Shown piece by piece: positions 10,506 through 20,449 of a DNA stretch of 64,000 nucleotides. The DNA is taken from the NCBI RefSeq assembly GCF_050003625.1, contig NC_134400.1, positions 62,310,241 to 62,374,240 on the forward strand. The letters run 5' to 3'. This DNA comes from Haematobia irritans (Eukaryota; Arthropoda; Insecta; Diptera; Muscidae). The notes beneath the pieces were generated by a model. The model was not told the origin of the DNA. It made no database searches and saw only the letters and a list, made by a program, of their open reading frames with translations. Position 1 is the stretch's first letter. Each line of letters begins with the position of its first letter. The translations under genes and the position numbers were made by a program.

Positions 10506-10623
10506 AGCTGTTACAGTCACCAGTAGATAATTATCGTTTTAAGTTACATTTATATAGCATAGTTTGCAGCGCCCACGAGCCCATGCAAACATAACATTAT
10601 TTAACAGAAACATACATTTGTTT

Positions 10624-10696
10624 GCCACGTGGAGCAGTGGTTAGCATGTCTGACTTGCATGCAAAGGGTCGTGGGTTCAATCCCTGCTCCGACCGA
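10624..10696 (+). other. tRNA-like sequence, type B
   Basis: Reads GCCACGTGGAGCAGTGGTTA, GCATGTCTGACTTGCATGC and GTGGGTTCAATCCCTGCTCC. A long T-run follows (10700-10725), a plausible pol III terminator. It is the same tRNA class as the head of SINE S1 (GCCACCGCGGTGCAATGG...). It diverges from the type A sequence 118 bp upstream, so the two would be transcribed outward. Confidence 0.75.
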
Positions 10697-12385
10697 AATT
10701 TTTTTGTTTTTTTTTTTTTTTTTTTAATTTACACATTTATATTTATACTATATTAATTCTTTTTTAAATGAAACTTCGAAATGTGTGTTATTAAAGATTT
10801 ATAGTCAGTAACAGTGCTTGATATAAACGAAATTGACTGTTTTTTGGATAAAATATTATTTTTTATTGCAAAAATAACAATCTTGTAATAAAAACTGTTT
10901 TTGTACAAAACTTTAAAATTTGGAAGGAATTCAAAAACTAACAAAAGAAGAACGTGGAGTCGAGTATAAACATACATACATAATTTTATAATATAAACAT
11001 AAATTTATTTAGGAGTGAACAGTTTTTTACTAGCATTTAACACCATCGCTCTAAAATTCCTTTTATTTTTCTTTAATAATTCATTTTAAAGAAAATAAAC
11101 TTTTTAAATTGTTTTAGCTGTAAAACTCGAACTTAATGCCCGCTTTTATATTTGATGGTGTCCGTCAACTCCTCGTGGACTACTTTTTAATAAAGAGGAA
11201 CTAAAGTTTGTTTTTTTACATTTTACTGTGTAATTTTTCACTATTTCCTCCTTATTTCATTTTACTGTCCCAACTCTAAAAAGAGTATAGTGCCCTTTCG
11301 TTATTTTTATGAAGACCCCTGATTTCTTTTAACGAACCAAGAAAAAAATTGTGCCCATAATGCCAAAATGATAAACAAAACACATGTCCACACATACATA
11401 AAATCAAAAACAATGGAAGATGAAGATGGGAAAATGGCAGCAGAGGGTATCAAACCATTGACGGCGTTCGATGCAAACGTGTCGTTTATGATTTTTTGTT
11501 CCACAAATTAAACTAAGAATAAAAAGAAATTTATATCAGGGAATGACGTAGAACAATCGGTCAAAAGTTTCTCATTATTATTTACACAAAATTTAACATC
11601 ATTTGTGAGTTTTTAACAAAAAATATTGCAAATTAAAAATGAACGAACGTGTATGTATCGAACACCGTAAATGCAACTTTTGGTATGACGTCGCCTATTC
11701 TCCCGTCTTCATCATCTATTGTTTTTGCATAAAATGCTGCTCTCAAGGCGAAAACATAAGCTGTTTGTTTTTCAAATGTCTATTCTCTTGGTTCAGAATG
11801 TATATTCTCTTTATTCAAATTAAATAATATTTAGACTTAAACATATCACATTTTTGGCCTTATCATAAAACAGTTTTCCGAAACAACATACAAGCGGTTT
11901 CACAGAAATTGTTCTCTTTTGACTCTTTTGCTGTGTTATATTGATATCTTTCGTCAACTCTCCCGGTTTCCATCTCTATTTCTCTCTATACTCTCTCTGT
12001 CGCTTTGAATAAAATATCACAACATATGTATGTTTAGTTGAAATTTGTAAATTTATATATGTTTGTATTCACACATATGATTTTTATGAAACATTCATGC
12101 CCCACACATAATATATTCTAACATATTAACATAGATGTCCCAAACATTTAGTGTTAGTTTAGGAACATTACATGTTCGCACTTAAATATATTGTGGTTTA
12201 AAATCGTGCCCGAAACACATTTTGTTTATATCGGAACATATGAAAAACATATTTTTCTAACAGTGTAGAATCATGACAATGAGTTCGTGGACAAGAATGC
12301 CAATTTCTAAAGGGGATGTCATGCTTTAGCCAGATGATGGAAAATTTTAAAATAAAACGGGGAAAGTCGATTTTCCAAATTTTTC

Positions 12386-13507
12386 AATCGACTTTTTGAT
12401 TCTGATTGCAATCCCTGATACGTTTCTGTTCAAAATACGATAAACGCCAACTATTTTCATGGCTCTCTCAGAAATTTTGCTACGGTTTCGAACAGCTTCT
12501 ATGAGGAAACTAAACGATTTTAAGGAGAGCAGTCGAAGTGTAAAAAAATACTTTTCTCATCTGTTTGCTGCTAACCATTGAAACCTATTCTTAAATTTGG
12601 TCCCATTATCCTTAAAACATAATGCAACACCTGATTAATGTAACTAATATGCATTATGGTGGTTTTGAGACTATTTCATGTACGGATGTGAAATCTTAGA
12701 TGTTTGTGTTTTTTAACGCCCATCTTAGCTATGGAAAAGGGAAGAACAACGACTCAGTTCATTATTAAAAAATGTCCCTTTGAGTAAATTATGGGTTGCC
12801 ACATGCTAGTGTGATTTGCGGGTAGAAATTCCCCCCATTCAGTTCCAAAATTAGGGATGAAATTCGCGTATCGGCAAATTGTCACGGAATCATTGCACAC
12901 GGCCAACTCCCCAGTAAAAAAGTCGTACAAAGCAACAAAAAAGTGAAACTGATAAAGTAATCATTTGTGGATTGTGTTGTTTGTTGCTCGTTTCTTTTTT
13001 TCTTATTCAAATGTGTAGCATTGACCCTTAATACAATCGAATATTTGCCAACAGCAGTATGTCAAAATAAGGAAAGGCAAAGGAACACAAGAGCCCTGAA
13101 CGAATATCCGTATAAGTGGACGTATGGTGGCTGCCGTACGTACTATGAACGGGAACACAAAGCAGGAAGGAGGAAATTCAAATTATACGTTGAAATATGT
13201 TAAGAATAGCCCAGTGTAGATAGTCTCTCGGCTATGAGGTTGCTGACTGTTTATGGGGGGTGCCTAAGTGAGCGTGCAAATTACAATTAGTGTGGTTAGC
13301 CACACTATTTTCACGCAACACATTTTTCAATAAAAAACAAAATGTCAAATGTGGTGTCAGCTCTGTCTCGACATTTTATTAGCTGGATAGAAGATGGCTA
13401 ATTATGAAATCGTATGGCATATTTATAAGGGGGTGTAGGAGTTAATCGAACAGTCAATTAAAAATTTCACTTACATTGATTCCGAGCCAAAGAAGTGACT
13501 TCTTTAA
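12386..13507. other. No gene or element recognised
   Basis: About 1.1 kb of moderately AT-rich, unique-looking sequence. A 78-codon frame at 12967-13203 has no recognisable domain or signal. The stretch ends at the TTAA of the next element. A host exon cannot be excluded, but nothing supports one. Confidence 0.35.
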
Positions 13508-13689
13508 CCCTAGCTTAGGCACCAATGTTTTTCTACATTATCTGCCACTATTTACACATGTAAATAGTTTGTTTCCCTTGTTATTTATAACTTCGTAACC
13601 GCTTTTTAATGTTTGTTTTACATTCTGATATTCGCTACAGAAAAATATTGTTTTTTGAACATTATCTGTTCGACATTATTGAAATCGAT

Positions 13690-13790
13690 TCAGAGTTAGA
13701 TATAGCTCCCATATATATCTTTCGCCCAATATACACCCATATAGCTCCAATGTATATCTTTAGCCCGATTTATACACATATGACCACAAC
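13690..13790 (-). repeat. DINE-like family D repeat fragment
   Basis: On the minus strand it contains the GGGCGAAAGATATATATGGG and AGCTATAT words of the array at 355-854, in about two degenerate half-units inside the outer TTAA element. Confidence 0.5.
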
Positions 13791-13997
13791 ATTATACTCC
13801 GATTTACATGAGAATGAATTGGGGAATATCATATGGAAAACGACGGTGAACTATCTGAATTAGACAGGTAGCAATTTTTGGTTAGTAAAGACGGATGATG
13901 AGAAATGAAAGGAAGTGTCCTACAAGGCAACTATGTGGGCAATGTAAAAAGCCAGTCTGTGTGGAGCACAGCTGGGTGCAAACCAAATGCTGTTTAA

Positions 13998-14278
13998 CCC
14001 TGGACAGTCATCCTTCGTCAAAATGACGACGCGTAATTTCATTTTCGATCTAAAATGCATTTTAGTCGATTGGGAAATGATAAATTTAAGTTATACAAAT
14101 GCAAATATTTTATGAATTTTTGTTGTATACTAATTAAGAACAAAATGAATAAGAAAATAATTTAAATTTTGGTTCACATTTTTGCTCACAGTGCAAATTA
14201 TAGCATCTTGAAATAAGCCGTAGTCAAAATGACGAAGGATGACGTTAGTGTACAAAAAATAAGGATGACTGTCCAGGG
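13998..14278 (+). mobile_element. piggyBac-like MITE P1, copy 1
   Basis: 281 bp bounded by TTAA (13994-13997 and 14279-14282). The terminal repeats CCCTGGACAGTCATCCTT and AAGGATGACTGTCCAGGG are perfect inverses over 18 bp. Subterminal CGTCAAAATGACG palindromes lie near both ends. A second copy of the same length is at 20747-21027. No ORF. Confidence 0.93.
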
Positions 14279-14608
14279 TTAACATATTTGTATTGTTTTC
14301 ATATGAAATAATTCAAAACAAATCAACTAAAAGTATCGTAAACCAAAAATATTTACATTTGTAAATAGTGGCAGAAAAATACAAAAATGTATTGAAAAAC
14401 TGCTATATTGTAAAAAATATTGTTAAATATGTACATACTATAAAAGAGCACGAAAAATTAGCCACTGAATCCAAATTGCATAAAAATCGGATAAATATTG
14501 TTGAAATGGCAAGAGTTTCATAAATGAAATATTTACATTTGTATATTGTGCCAAAACTAGGGTTAAAATAAATATATTTGAAGGAAGCAATCCATCTTCA
14601 TATATACA

Positions 14609-14925
14609 CTGAAAAAATATTGACCTAATATGAAAGATTATTCAAACTAAATTTTATGACAATGTACACAATATTAAGGACAAATTTCTTTAAAATAAAG
14701 AAAAATTAATTAAAAGAAGGTTTATACAATTTAATCCATTAAATTTAGAACAAAAATCTTTGGAATTTGCGTCCCTCCAATAAAATGTATGTCTTCGAAC
14801 AAAGGTAAAATTTTTCTTACCGTAAAGGAAAATAGGTTTGATTTAAAGGAATCGTTGTTAAATCTTTTGATTTAAGATAAAATCACTTCAAATACAGGCT
14901 AAAACTTATTTTTTCTATTTCAAAA
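14609..14925 (+). mobile_element. MITE family M2, partial copy
   Basis: Begins after TA with CACTGAAAAAATATTGACC and carries the interior words of 36657-37317 and 51525-52113 (ATTAAGGACAAATTTCTTTA; GCGTCCCTCC; GGCTAA(A/G)ACTTATTTT). The right end is missing; it runs into an A-run and then block R5. Confidence 0.65.
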
Positions 14926-14929
14926 AAAA

Positions 14930-16129
14930 AAAAAAAACGGGGAAAAAAGAACCCCCTACTTGGCTCCTCACCGACCAGATATCGTAAATTCACGTACCCT
15001 ATATTCATTTCACAAACTACCCAACTTCACTATTCCCCTTCCCAGGCATCGAAAAATCATGTATCCTGCATAAATTTAATCATCTTATCCCAATTTCAAG
15101 TAAATCGGAGAAGGTTCGATTTTGCTCTATTTGTAAAGGGACGTCACTTTCTCTCCAAATTCCAAGAAAATCTGTAAACTTTTCTTCAAGTTTCATAATG
15201 TGATCCAAGGAGAAGGTTCCCGTCCAAACACCCAAAAATCAAGTACACCATATTAATTTTTTTTAGAGAAGGTCTCCCTCCCTTTCCCAATATCGAAAAA
15301 TAATATAGCGTATATTGTGTAGACAATTTTTAAACGGCAGGGCAAGGGCAGGTCCTTCTTCCCTTCCGAATATCTCAAAATCAAATATCCATTATAATAA
15401 TATAACCTACCCCACATCTTCTGTAAATTGAAAAGTTTAATTGTTTCACGGTATGTACTTGAGGAAAAAGAAGGTATCCCTGTGTCCTTTTGTTTTTCCC
15501 CGAACAAATATTAAAAATCATATACCTCATATAAATTTCATAATCTCCCCCAAATATCTCCGTAAATTTTCAGTAAGCCGACAAATTTTAGTTTTTTCAC
15601 TACTTCGAACAAAGGTGAGGCCGTGACCAAATATCGAAAAATAAAGTAGCCGTTCTTTGCCTAGACGCCCCCTTCAACCTTCCTTGAAAATTTCAAGCAA
15701 ATCGGATATCTTTGTTCCAATTTTCAAAAAGTCGGGCGATATTAAAAAATCAGGTCCACATAATAAATTCATAGCCTCACGGCGTGTTCTCTGTAAATCT
15801 CAAGTAAATCCGAGAATTGTTGGTCTTTACTGTACTTCGTATAAAGGGGTGGTCCACCTCCGCGACTAAATATCAAAAAATAAAGTAGCGGGTCTTTGTC
15901 TAGACATCACCCCTAACCTTCCCTGGAAGTTTCACCCAAATCGGAGAACTTTGGCCCAATTTTGAAAAATGAGGTACCCTATCTTCATCACATGAATACC
16001 TCTACGTTTTCGGAACATTTTCATGTGAAAAATAAAATTATTTTATAACAAACACAGGGTCCGAGACCTTTCCAACGAATGGAAACCCTTGGAAATCTGG
16101 AAATCGGTTCATGCGTTCTGGAGTTATTG
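14930..16129. repeat. Degenerate repeat block R5, copy 2
   Basis: Shares the modules and the terminal segment (GAGACCTTTCCAACGAATG... GGAGTTATTGCGTT) with 5230-6440. Copy 1 continues past the point (TTATTGCGTCAGGAAGG) where this copy is interrupted by the proviral LTR, so the LTR boundary can be placed at about 16130. Open frames here are not conserved in copy 1. Confidence 0.65.
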
Positions 16130-16660
16130 CGTTACGAGGATGGGATCCTCGGGTTGAAAAAATATAATTTTTGAGTCGCTTGGTAGGCCAAGGGACTCTT
16201 CCAACTCATTCAACCCTATTCGAATTAAAAAATGGTTTGGTATTTATTTTACGTGCGCATCGAGCGTCGGACGACTTCTTTATTTAACGATTTAAAATGA
16301 AGTGCAATATTTCTTTGTATGTTACTTAAAACTAGGACTTCTTGGAATAATAAAAATGCTTACTTGCTACTTTATATTAAATCATGCATTTTAATAAAAA
16401 GAAAACCCGAAAAAATGTATCAATCGATTGATACGTGTGCATTTATTGATGAATTCTACTAGGGTTAATGACACTTGCTGCAATTTTGATTTCAAAACGG
16501 AAAAAGGTGAAAAAGAAAAATGCGATCAAAAAAGGTTTTGAATTTCGTATCCAAGTTAGTGGCTTCAAATTGTGTCACTGAACTTGTACCGCTGAGTTTG
16601 CGTTTATTAATTCAAAGAAATTTATATTTTTCATAGTAGTGAACTTATTTAGCGTTAACT
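16130..16660 (-). repeat. 3' LTR of the gypsy/errantivirus-type provirus
   Basis: On the minus strand it begins AGTTAACGCTAAATAAG, directly after a polypurine tract, and ends near GTAACG at about 16130. 16138-16500 matches 35793-36160 closely. An AGTTAAC start and a GTAACT-like end are typical of gypsy-group errantivirus LTRs. Length is about 530 bp. No clear target duplication was found beside it. Confidence 0.85.
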
Positions 16661-16675
16661 CCTCCCCCTTTAAAA
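16661..16675 (-). other. Polypurine tract next to the 3' LTR
   Basis: The minus strand reads TTTTAAAGGGGGAGG immediately before the LTR start. This is the priming site for plus-strand DNA synthesis in LTR retroelements, and it fixes the LTR edge. Confidence 0.8.
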
Positions 16676-18785
16676 ACGATTGTCCCCAATCGTTAAAAAT
16701 ACGGTAGGTCATCGATTTTCTGTGGCCTTAAACATTGGAAGTTAGGTTGGACAATTTACTGAATTGCCTTTGGGTTTGGTGTTACTGTTTTAAAAACTAT
16801 TTTTTTTGTTTCTTTGCCAAAAATAGAAACAAAAGAATGAATATTAAAAAATTTATGTATTTTGTAGTGACAAAGTCTGATTTAATTTCGTGTATTTTCT
16901 TAGTGTTATTAATATGTACGTAGTTCAACATTTCCAAAGATAAGAGATTTACAAATTCATTTTCAATTGGGATTTGTTGGATTGATGGTGGAAAAACTTC
17001 CAGATGGGGAGCTTCCAAATTCCTGTAAAGCTTGTTATTTATTTTGACAGTTATGTTGTGGAATTTTATCAAATATGTTCCACTAATCGTTTCATTGTTA
17101 ATTGTTCCATTAAATGGTATATTAAATAGTTGGTCCAATTTACAAATCTTTACGTCATTTATTTTAGGGCATGGATTTAAGATACCATATATTTCATTAT
17201 TACTCTTCATTATTTCTTTATATTTAACGTTTACAATCTTGCCATTTCTTTTTACAGGTTTTAGTGTAAAAATTACATCAGTATAAACTTTGTTGCTCAT
17301 AAGGGGTATAGGTTAGGTTATGTTGTAGAGGGTGACATCAATGTTTTATATTGATGCCCACTTAGACCAGTATAGGTCCATTGTGATCCCTCGATGTGAT
17401 TTTTCAATCTATCTTCTTCCGATGCGGCCGCCTCGTCCCAGAAACTTCCCTCTGCTCGTTCTCTTTGAAAGAAATCTCAGAATAACCAACCAGAGGCCCT
17501 GATGAAGGCAAGTATGTTCCTTAAGCTGCACTCCCGTAGATCAGTGAGAGTCTGAAAGAAAAAGGAGCCCAGTATCTTGTTTCTTTTAAAGGATAAAGCT
17601 GGGCACTGGCACAGGAAGTGGTACGAGTCCTCCGTAACTTCCGGGTCCAGGCACCATCTACAGATATCATCGTCTTTAAGTCCTATTCTTACCATGTGTT
17701 TCCCAAGTGTGTTGTGTCCTGTTATAATACCAATCAGTGGCCGTAATTCCTCTCTGCTCATCGACAACAAAATTTCGCAGTTTCTACGTTTCTTTTCATC
17801 CCATATCAACTTGGTTTGCTCGCAACCAAGGGGTATAACAATTACATATATTATTTTCTTTTTATTATATAATACTTTTGATAATTCAAGTGCTTGTTCT
17901 ACAGAGGAAAATGAAAAATTGTCTTCAATTAATTGGTTCAATGTTTCTTTAATTTCTTCTTTATTTAAAAGGACCGAATTATTACATTTTGTTTAGTCCA
18001 TTCTATGGCATATATTGATTAGTTCCCTTTAGATAAATCTTAACTTTATTTGCAAGCTGATGTCATCTTCATTTATTAACTGATTATTCTTTTTTATGGA
18101 ATTATTTGATTTGTGATATCTGTCAGATTTCTTAATCTATCTAAATATTTTATTTATCAAAACCTGTTAGTTAATATTTTTTAATGACTCATTCAATGTA
18201 TTTGTTACTAATTCGTAATCATCATGATCAGGGAACCTGCGATATATTTCCATGCAGTTCCAAGTATATTGATAGCTCTCTTATTTCTAACCTGATCTGT
18301 TGGTGCAAGAAGTTCAAAAATATTACGGATCTGGGATAATTCATGGGTTAGGAGCGGGTAAAAGTGATTAGAATTGGGGATGGTGGTGTCGATTTCTGTC
18401 CTTATGTTGTCTGTTAGATTCCAGTATCGGTCCAAGTCCACTATGTAGATTATCTTGAATGTACCGTTCTGGATTCTTCATTGTCCATCATTAATTGCCA
18501 CGAGATGCGATGATTAAACATTTGTAGTTCGTTGGCGAGAGATGAATGAAGGGTTAAGAGGATTCTATAAATGGAGAGGGATAAAATGAGGAAGGGAGGT
18601 ACACTTAACATTTTATATTACTTTTGTGGATAAATCTTACTGAGTCATAATTGTGGTGGAATAATTTAACAACTTCTTTTTTAAATGTTGGTGACAGTTT
18701 CGTTCCTAAACGATTATTATTTCTAAATTGTGTCTCCTGGCTCGTATTGCCTTACTGGTTCTCGATTTTTATTATGATTCTTAAG
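16676..18785 (-). pseudogene. env: env remnant of the provirus
   Basis: Three minus-strand pieces belong together. 18208-18441 holds a furin-like RNKR site followed by a hydrophobic, fusion-peptide-like stretch. 17838-17941 and 16797-17300 continue the ectodomain (cysteines, NNETISGTY, potential N-glycosylation sites) and end in a membrane span (INFLIFILLFLFLA) and a short basic tail. This layout fits an insect errantivirus envelope of the F-protein-like type. It is broken by several frame losses and by a LINE fragment at 17311-17827 that duplicated the codons for IPL. It is not functional. Confidence 0.8.
17311..17827 (-). mobile_element. 5'-truncated non-LTR fragment L4 inside env
   Basis: Flanked by a perfect 10-bp duplication AAGGGGTATA (17301-17310 and 17828-17837). 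On the minus strand it encodes a non-LTR ORF2 C-terminus with the zinc-knuckle-like CRWCLDPE...YHFLCQCP, then a 3' UTR ending AACCTAACC. The 3' UTR shares CACTTAGAC and TCCATTGTGAT with L1-L3 but otherwise differs, so it is a related but distinct family. Confidence 0.9.
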
Positions 18786-19618
18786 CAGGGATGGAAAATA
18801 CAGTACTATAGTACTTTTTTCAATACTTTTCCACCCTGGTCAGTACCGTAGTACCCCCGCGAATGATTTAGTACCTTTTGTGTAGACAATAGTTTTGACA
18901 AAATATTTTAATATTTTGAGAAAGTCTTTAACAAACTTATTTGCTAATAATCTTTTACAAATTTGGCAAAACCGACAAGTTCATGCGAGAATACAATCTC
19001 GATTTTGTAAAAGCCATAGTCAAAACACCAATTTATTCAATTTCAAGAATGCTTTAGTCGAAAAAAGCACGCGTTTTTATATTACGCTTGCAGACGAACA
19101 CTTTCTAGATGAGAACCTAAAACTACCAAAAAATATTATTTTGCAAAAATTTATTTCTTCAGAAATTTTTGTCACAATTATATTTCTACAGAAAATTTTG
19201 TCAAAATTTTTTTCTTTTCGAAAATTTTCTCAAAATTTTATTTCTATAGAAAATTTTCTCAAAATTTTATTTCTATAGAAAATTTTGCCAAAATTTTATT
19301 TCCAATAGAAAATTTTATTTATATAGAAAATTTTGTCAAAATTTCATTTATATAGAAAATTTTGTCAAAATTTTATTTCTATAGAAAATTTTGTCAAAAT
19401 TTTGTTTCTATAGAAAATTTTCTCAAAACTTTATATCTATAGAAAATTTTCGCATTTTGTTTTGACAAACAAAATTTTATTTGCTTTAAATTCAGTCTAA
19501 CGGAGCTCTTGACAATAATCATCCAATGGGATTTTTGTTGACATTTAGTGAAAAGTACCTTTTCGTTCAAAAAAATACCTTTTTTGTACTTTCTTAAAAA
19601 TTGTATTTTCCATCCCTG
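18786..19618. mobile_element. hAT-type MITE carrying a 29-bp minisatellite
   Basis: A perfect 8-bp duplication TTCTTAAG (18778-18785 and 19619-19626) flanks perfect terminal repeats CAGGGATGGAAAATAC. These features identify hAT. The interior contains about ten copies of a 29-bp unit, consensus AAATTTTGTCAAAATTTTAT plus TTCTATAGA, between 19140 and 19450. The element splits the provirus just after the integrase region. No transposase. Confidence 0.92.
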
Positions 19619-19626
19619 TTCTTAAG

Positions 19627-20329
19627 ACCGATCGCCTGTTTGTCTCTTAGTCTTTGTATGTTATCCTGTCGAGCCTTTTCGTACGTCTCGGGGTCTGTGC
19701 TAACCCGTCGTCCAAAAGCACTTCGAGTGGTCACTGCCCTGTCGTACTGTGAATGGTATAGTTTTATTCGTAACTTGCTCTGTCAAGGAGTTGGCGAAAT
19801 GTGGAATTTGTGCGTTAACTTTCATTATCGAATACTACCATTTTTGGTACACCATATAAGAAAATTAGTTTCCTTATAGGCTCTCTGACGTCTTCAATAG
19901 CCCTTGATTTAATGAGCTTGCATTGGGCGTATTTCGAAAATTTATCCAATTCTGTAAGGACAAGGTGATTTTCTGTTCTATAAATATCAATATTGAGGAT
20001 TTCACCGGGATATGTTGGAATTGGGGTTTCTTTAAGTACGGGTTTTGGCGGGTGCCTATCGTACTTATTTTCACGATGCCATTAAATATTTCAAGAATTT
20101 GTGCCCTATTTTTCTTTCCATTTCTGTGAGCCCTTCTGTGTGTGCTAATGATTATTTCTTCCTGTTGTTGCTCGTTTTTTATATCTTCCACTTGGAGGTT
20201 TGTGAACCTTATTCGATATGTTGAGAAGTGGTCCGGATAAATTCCCTGGATTTTTCCCATCAGTGCTTCAGGAGCCTTAATACCATTTATTATTGAAGGG
20301 TTAAGGTATTTCTTTAAGGTTGAAGCTAG
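19627..20329 (-). pseudogene. pol: Integrase region of the provirus pol
   Basis: Minus-strand frames show an HHCC-type N-terminal region (STHRRAHRNGKKNRAQIL), then, after a frame change, core motifs with the catalytic-type aspartates (LNIDIYRTE, LDKFSKYAQC, VPKMVVFDNES). The upstream part (INGIKAPEALMG) links to the pol segment at 25774 across the L2 insertion. Several stops are present. It would have inserted proviral DNA into host chromosomes; it is now dead. Confidence 0.85.
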
Positions 20330-20449
20330 TTGATTTTATTATTATTATTCAACCGTCGAACTGAACGGACGTATTTTTTAATAGCGGATTATTTCATCGT
20401 AATAAGTACTTATTACGAATCTCACGTGTGGTGGAAAATTAAACCACCA

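Larger units (their letters stand above)
10128..12265 (+). mobile_element. TA-flanked element with tRNA-like pair (family T), copy 1
   Basis: Starts CACCCTCAAAAAAAATCGC and ends ...CTAACAGTG. Inverted, the right end reads CACTGTTAGAAAAATATG, so the ends form imperfect inverted repeats. TA flanks both sides, and the uninterrupted site (TTTAGTAGAATCATG) is present at 9559-9573. Both terminal regions are dense in AACATAT/ATATGTT words. Inside are two tRNA-like sequences pointing away from each other (10438-10505 minus, 10624-10696 plus). No transposase is visible. Other copies are at 29400-33904, 51083-52743 (inverted) and 53722-60706. Relative to copy 2 it has ~300 extra bases between two CATAAAAT words (11397-11730). 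Confidence 0.82.
9697..12385 (-). mobile_element. SINE S2 second tandem copy, split by two insertions
   Basis: 9697-9780, 9946-10127 and 12268-12385 together repeat 9308-9690. The copy is broken by a ~165-bp insertion (9781-9945) and by a 2.1-kb TA-flanked element (10128-12265). The intact first copy serves as the empty-site reference: TTTAGTAGAATCATG at 9559-9573 is one continuous stretch there and is split here. Confidence 0.75.
13508..14562. mobile_element. piggyBac-like (TTAA) element, outer
   Basis: TTAA occurs on both sides (13504-13507 and 14563-14566). The terminal inverted repeats are CCCTAGCTTAGGCAC and, on the opposite strand, CCCTAGTTTTGGCAC: 13 of 15 match. Subterminal TTTACANATGTAAATAGTGG blocks are mirrored near 13545 and 14350. 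TTAA plus a CCC start is the piggyBac signature. No transposase is present. A second TTAA element lies inside at 13998-14278, along with a short DINE-like fragment at 13690-13790. Confidence 0.75.

Noticed and set aside
12967..13203. 78-codon ORF as a gene
   Set aside because: No domain, no signal for expression and no convincing composition; consistent with chance.
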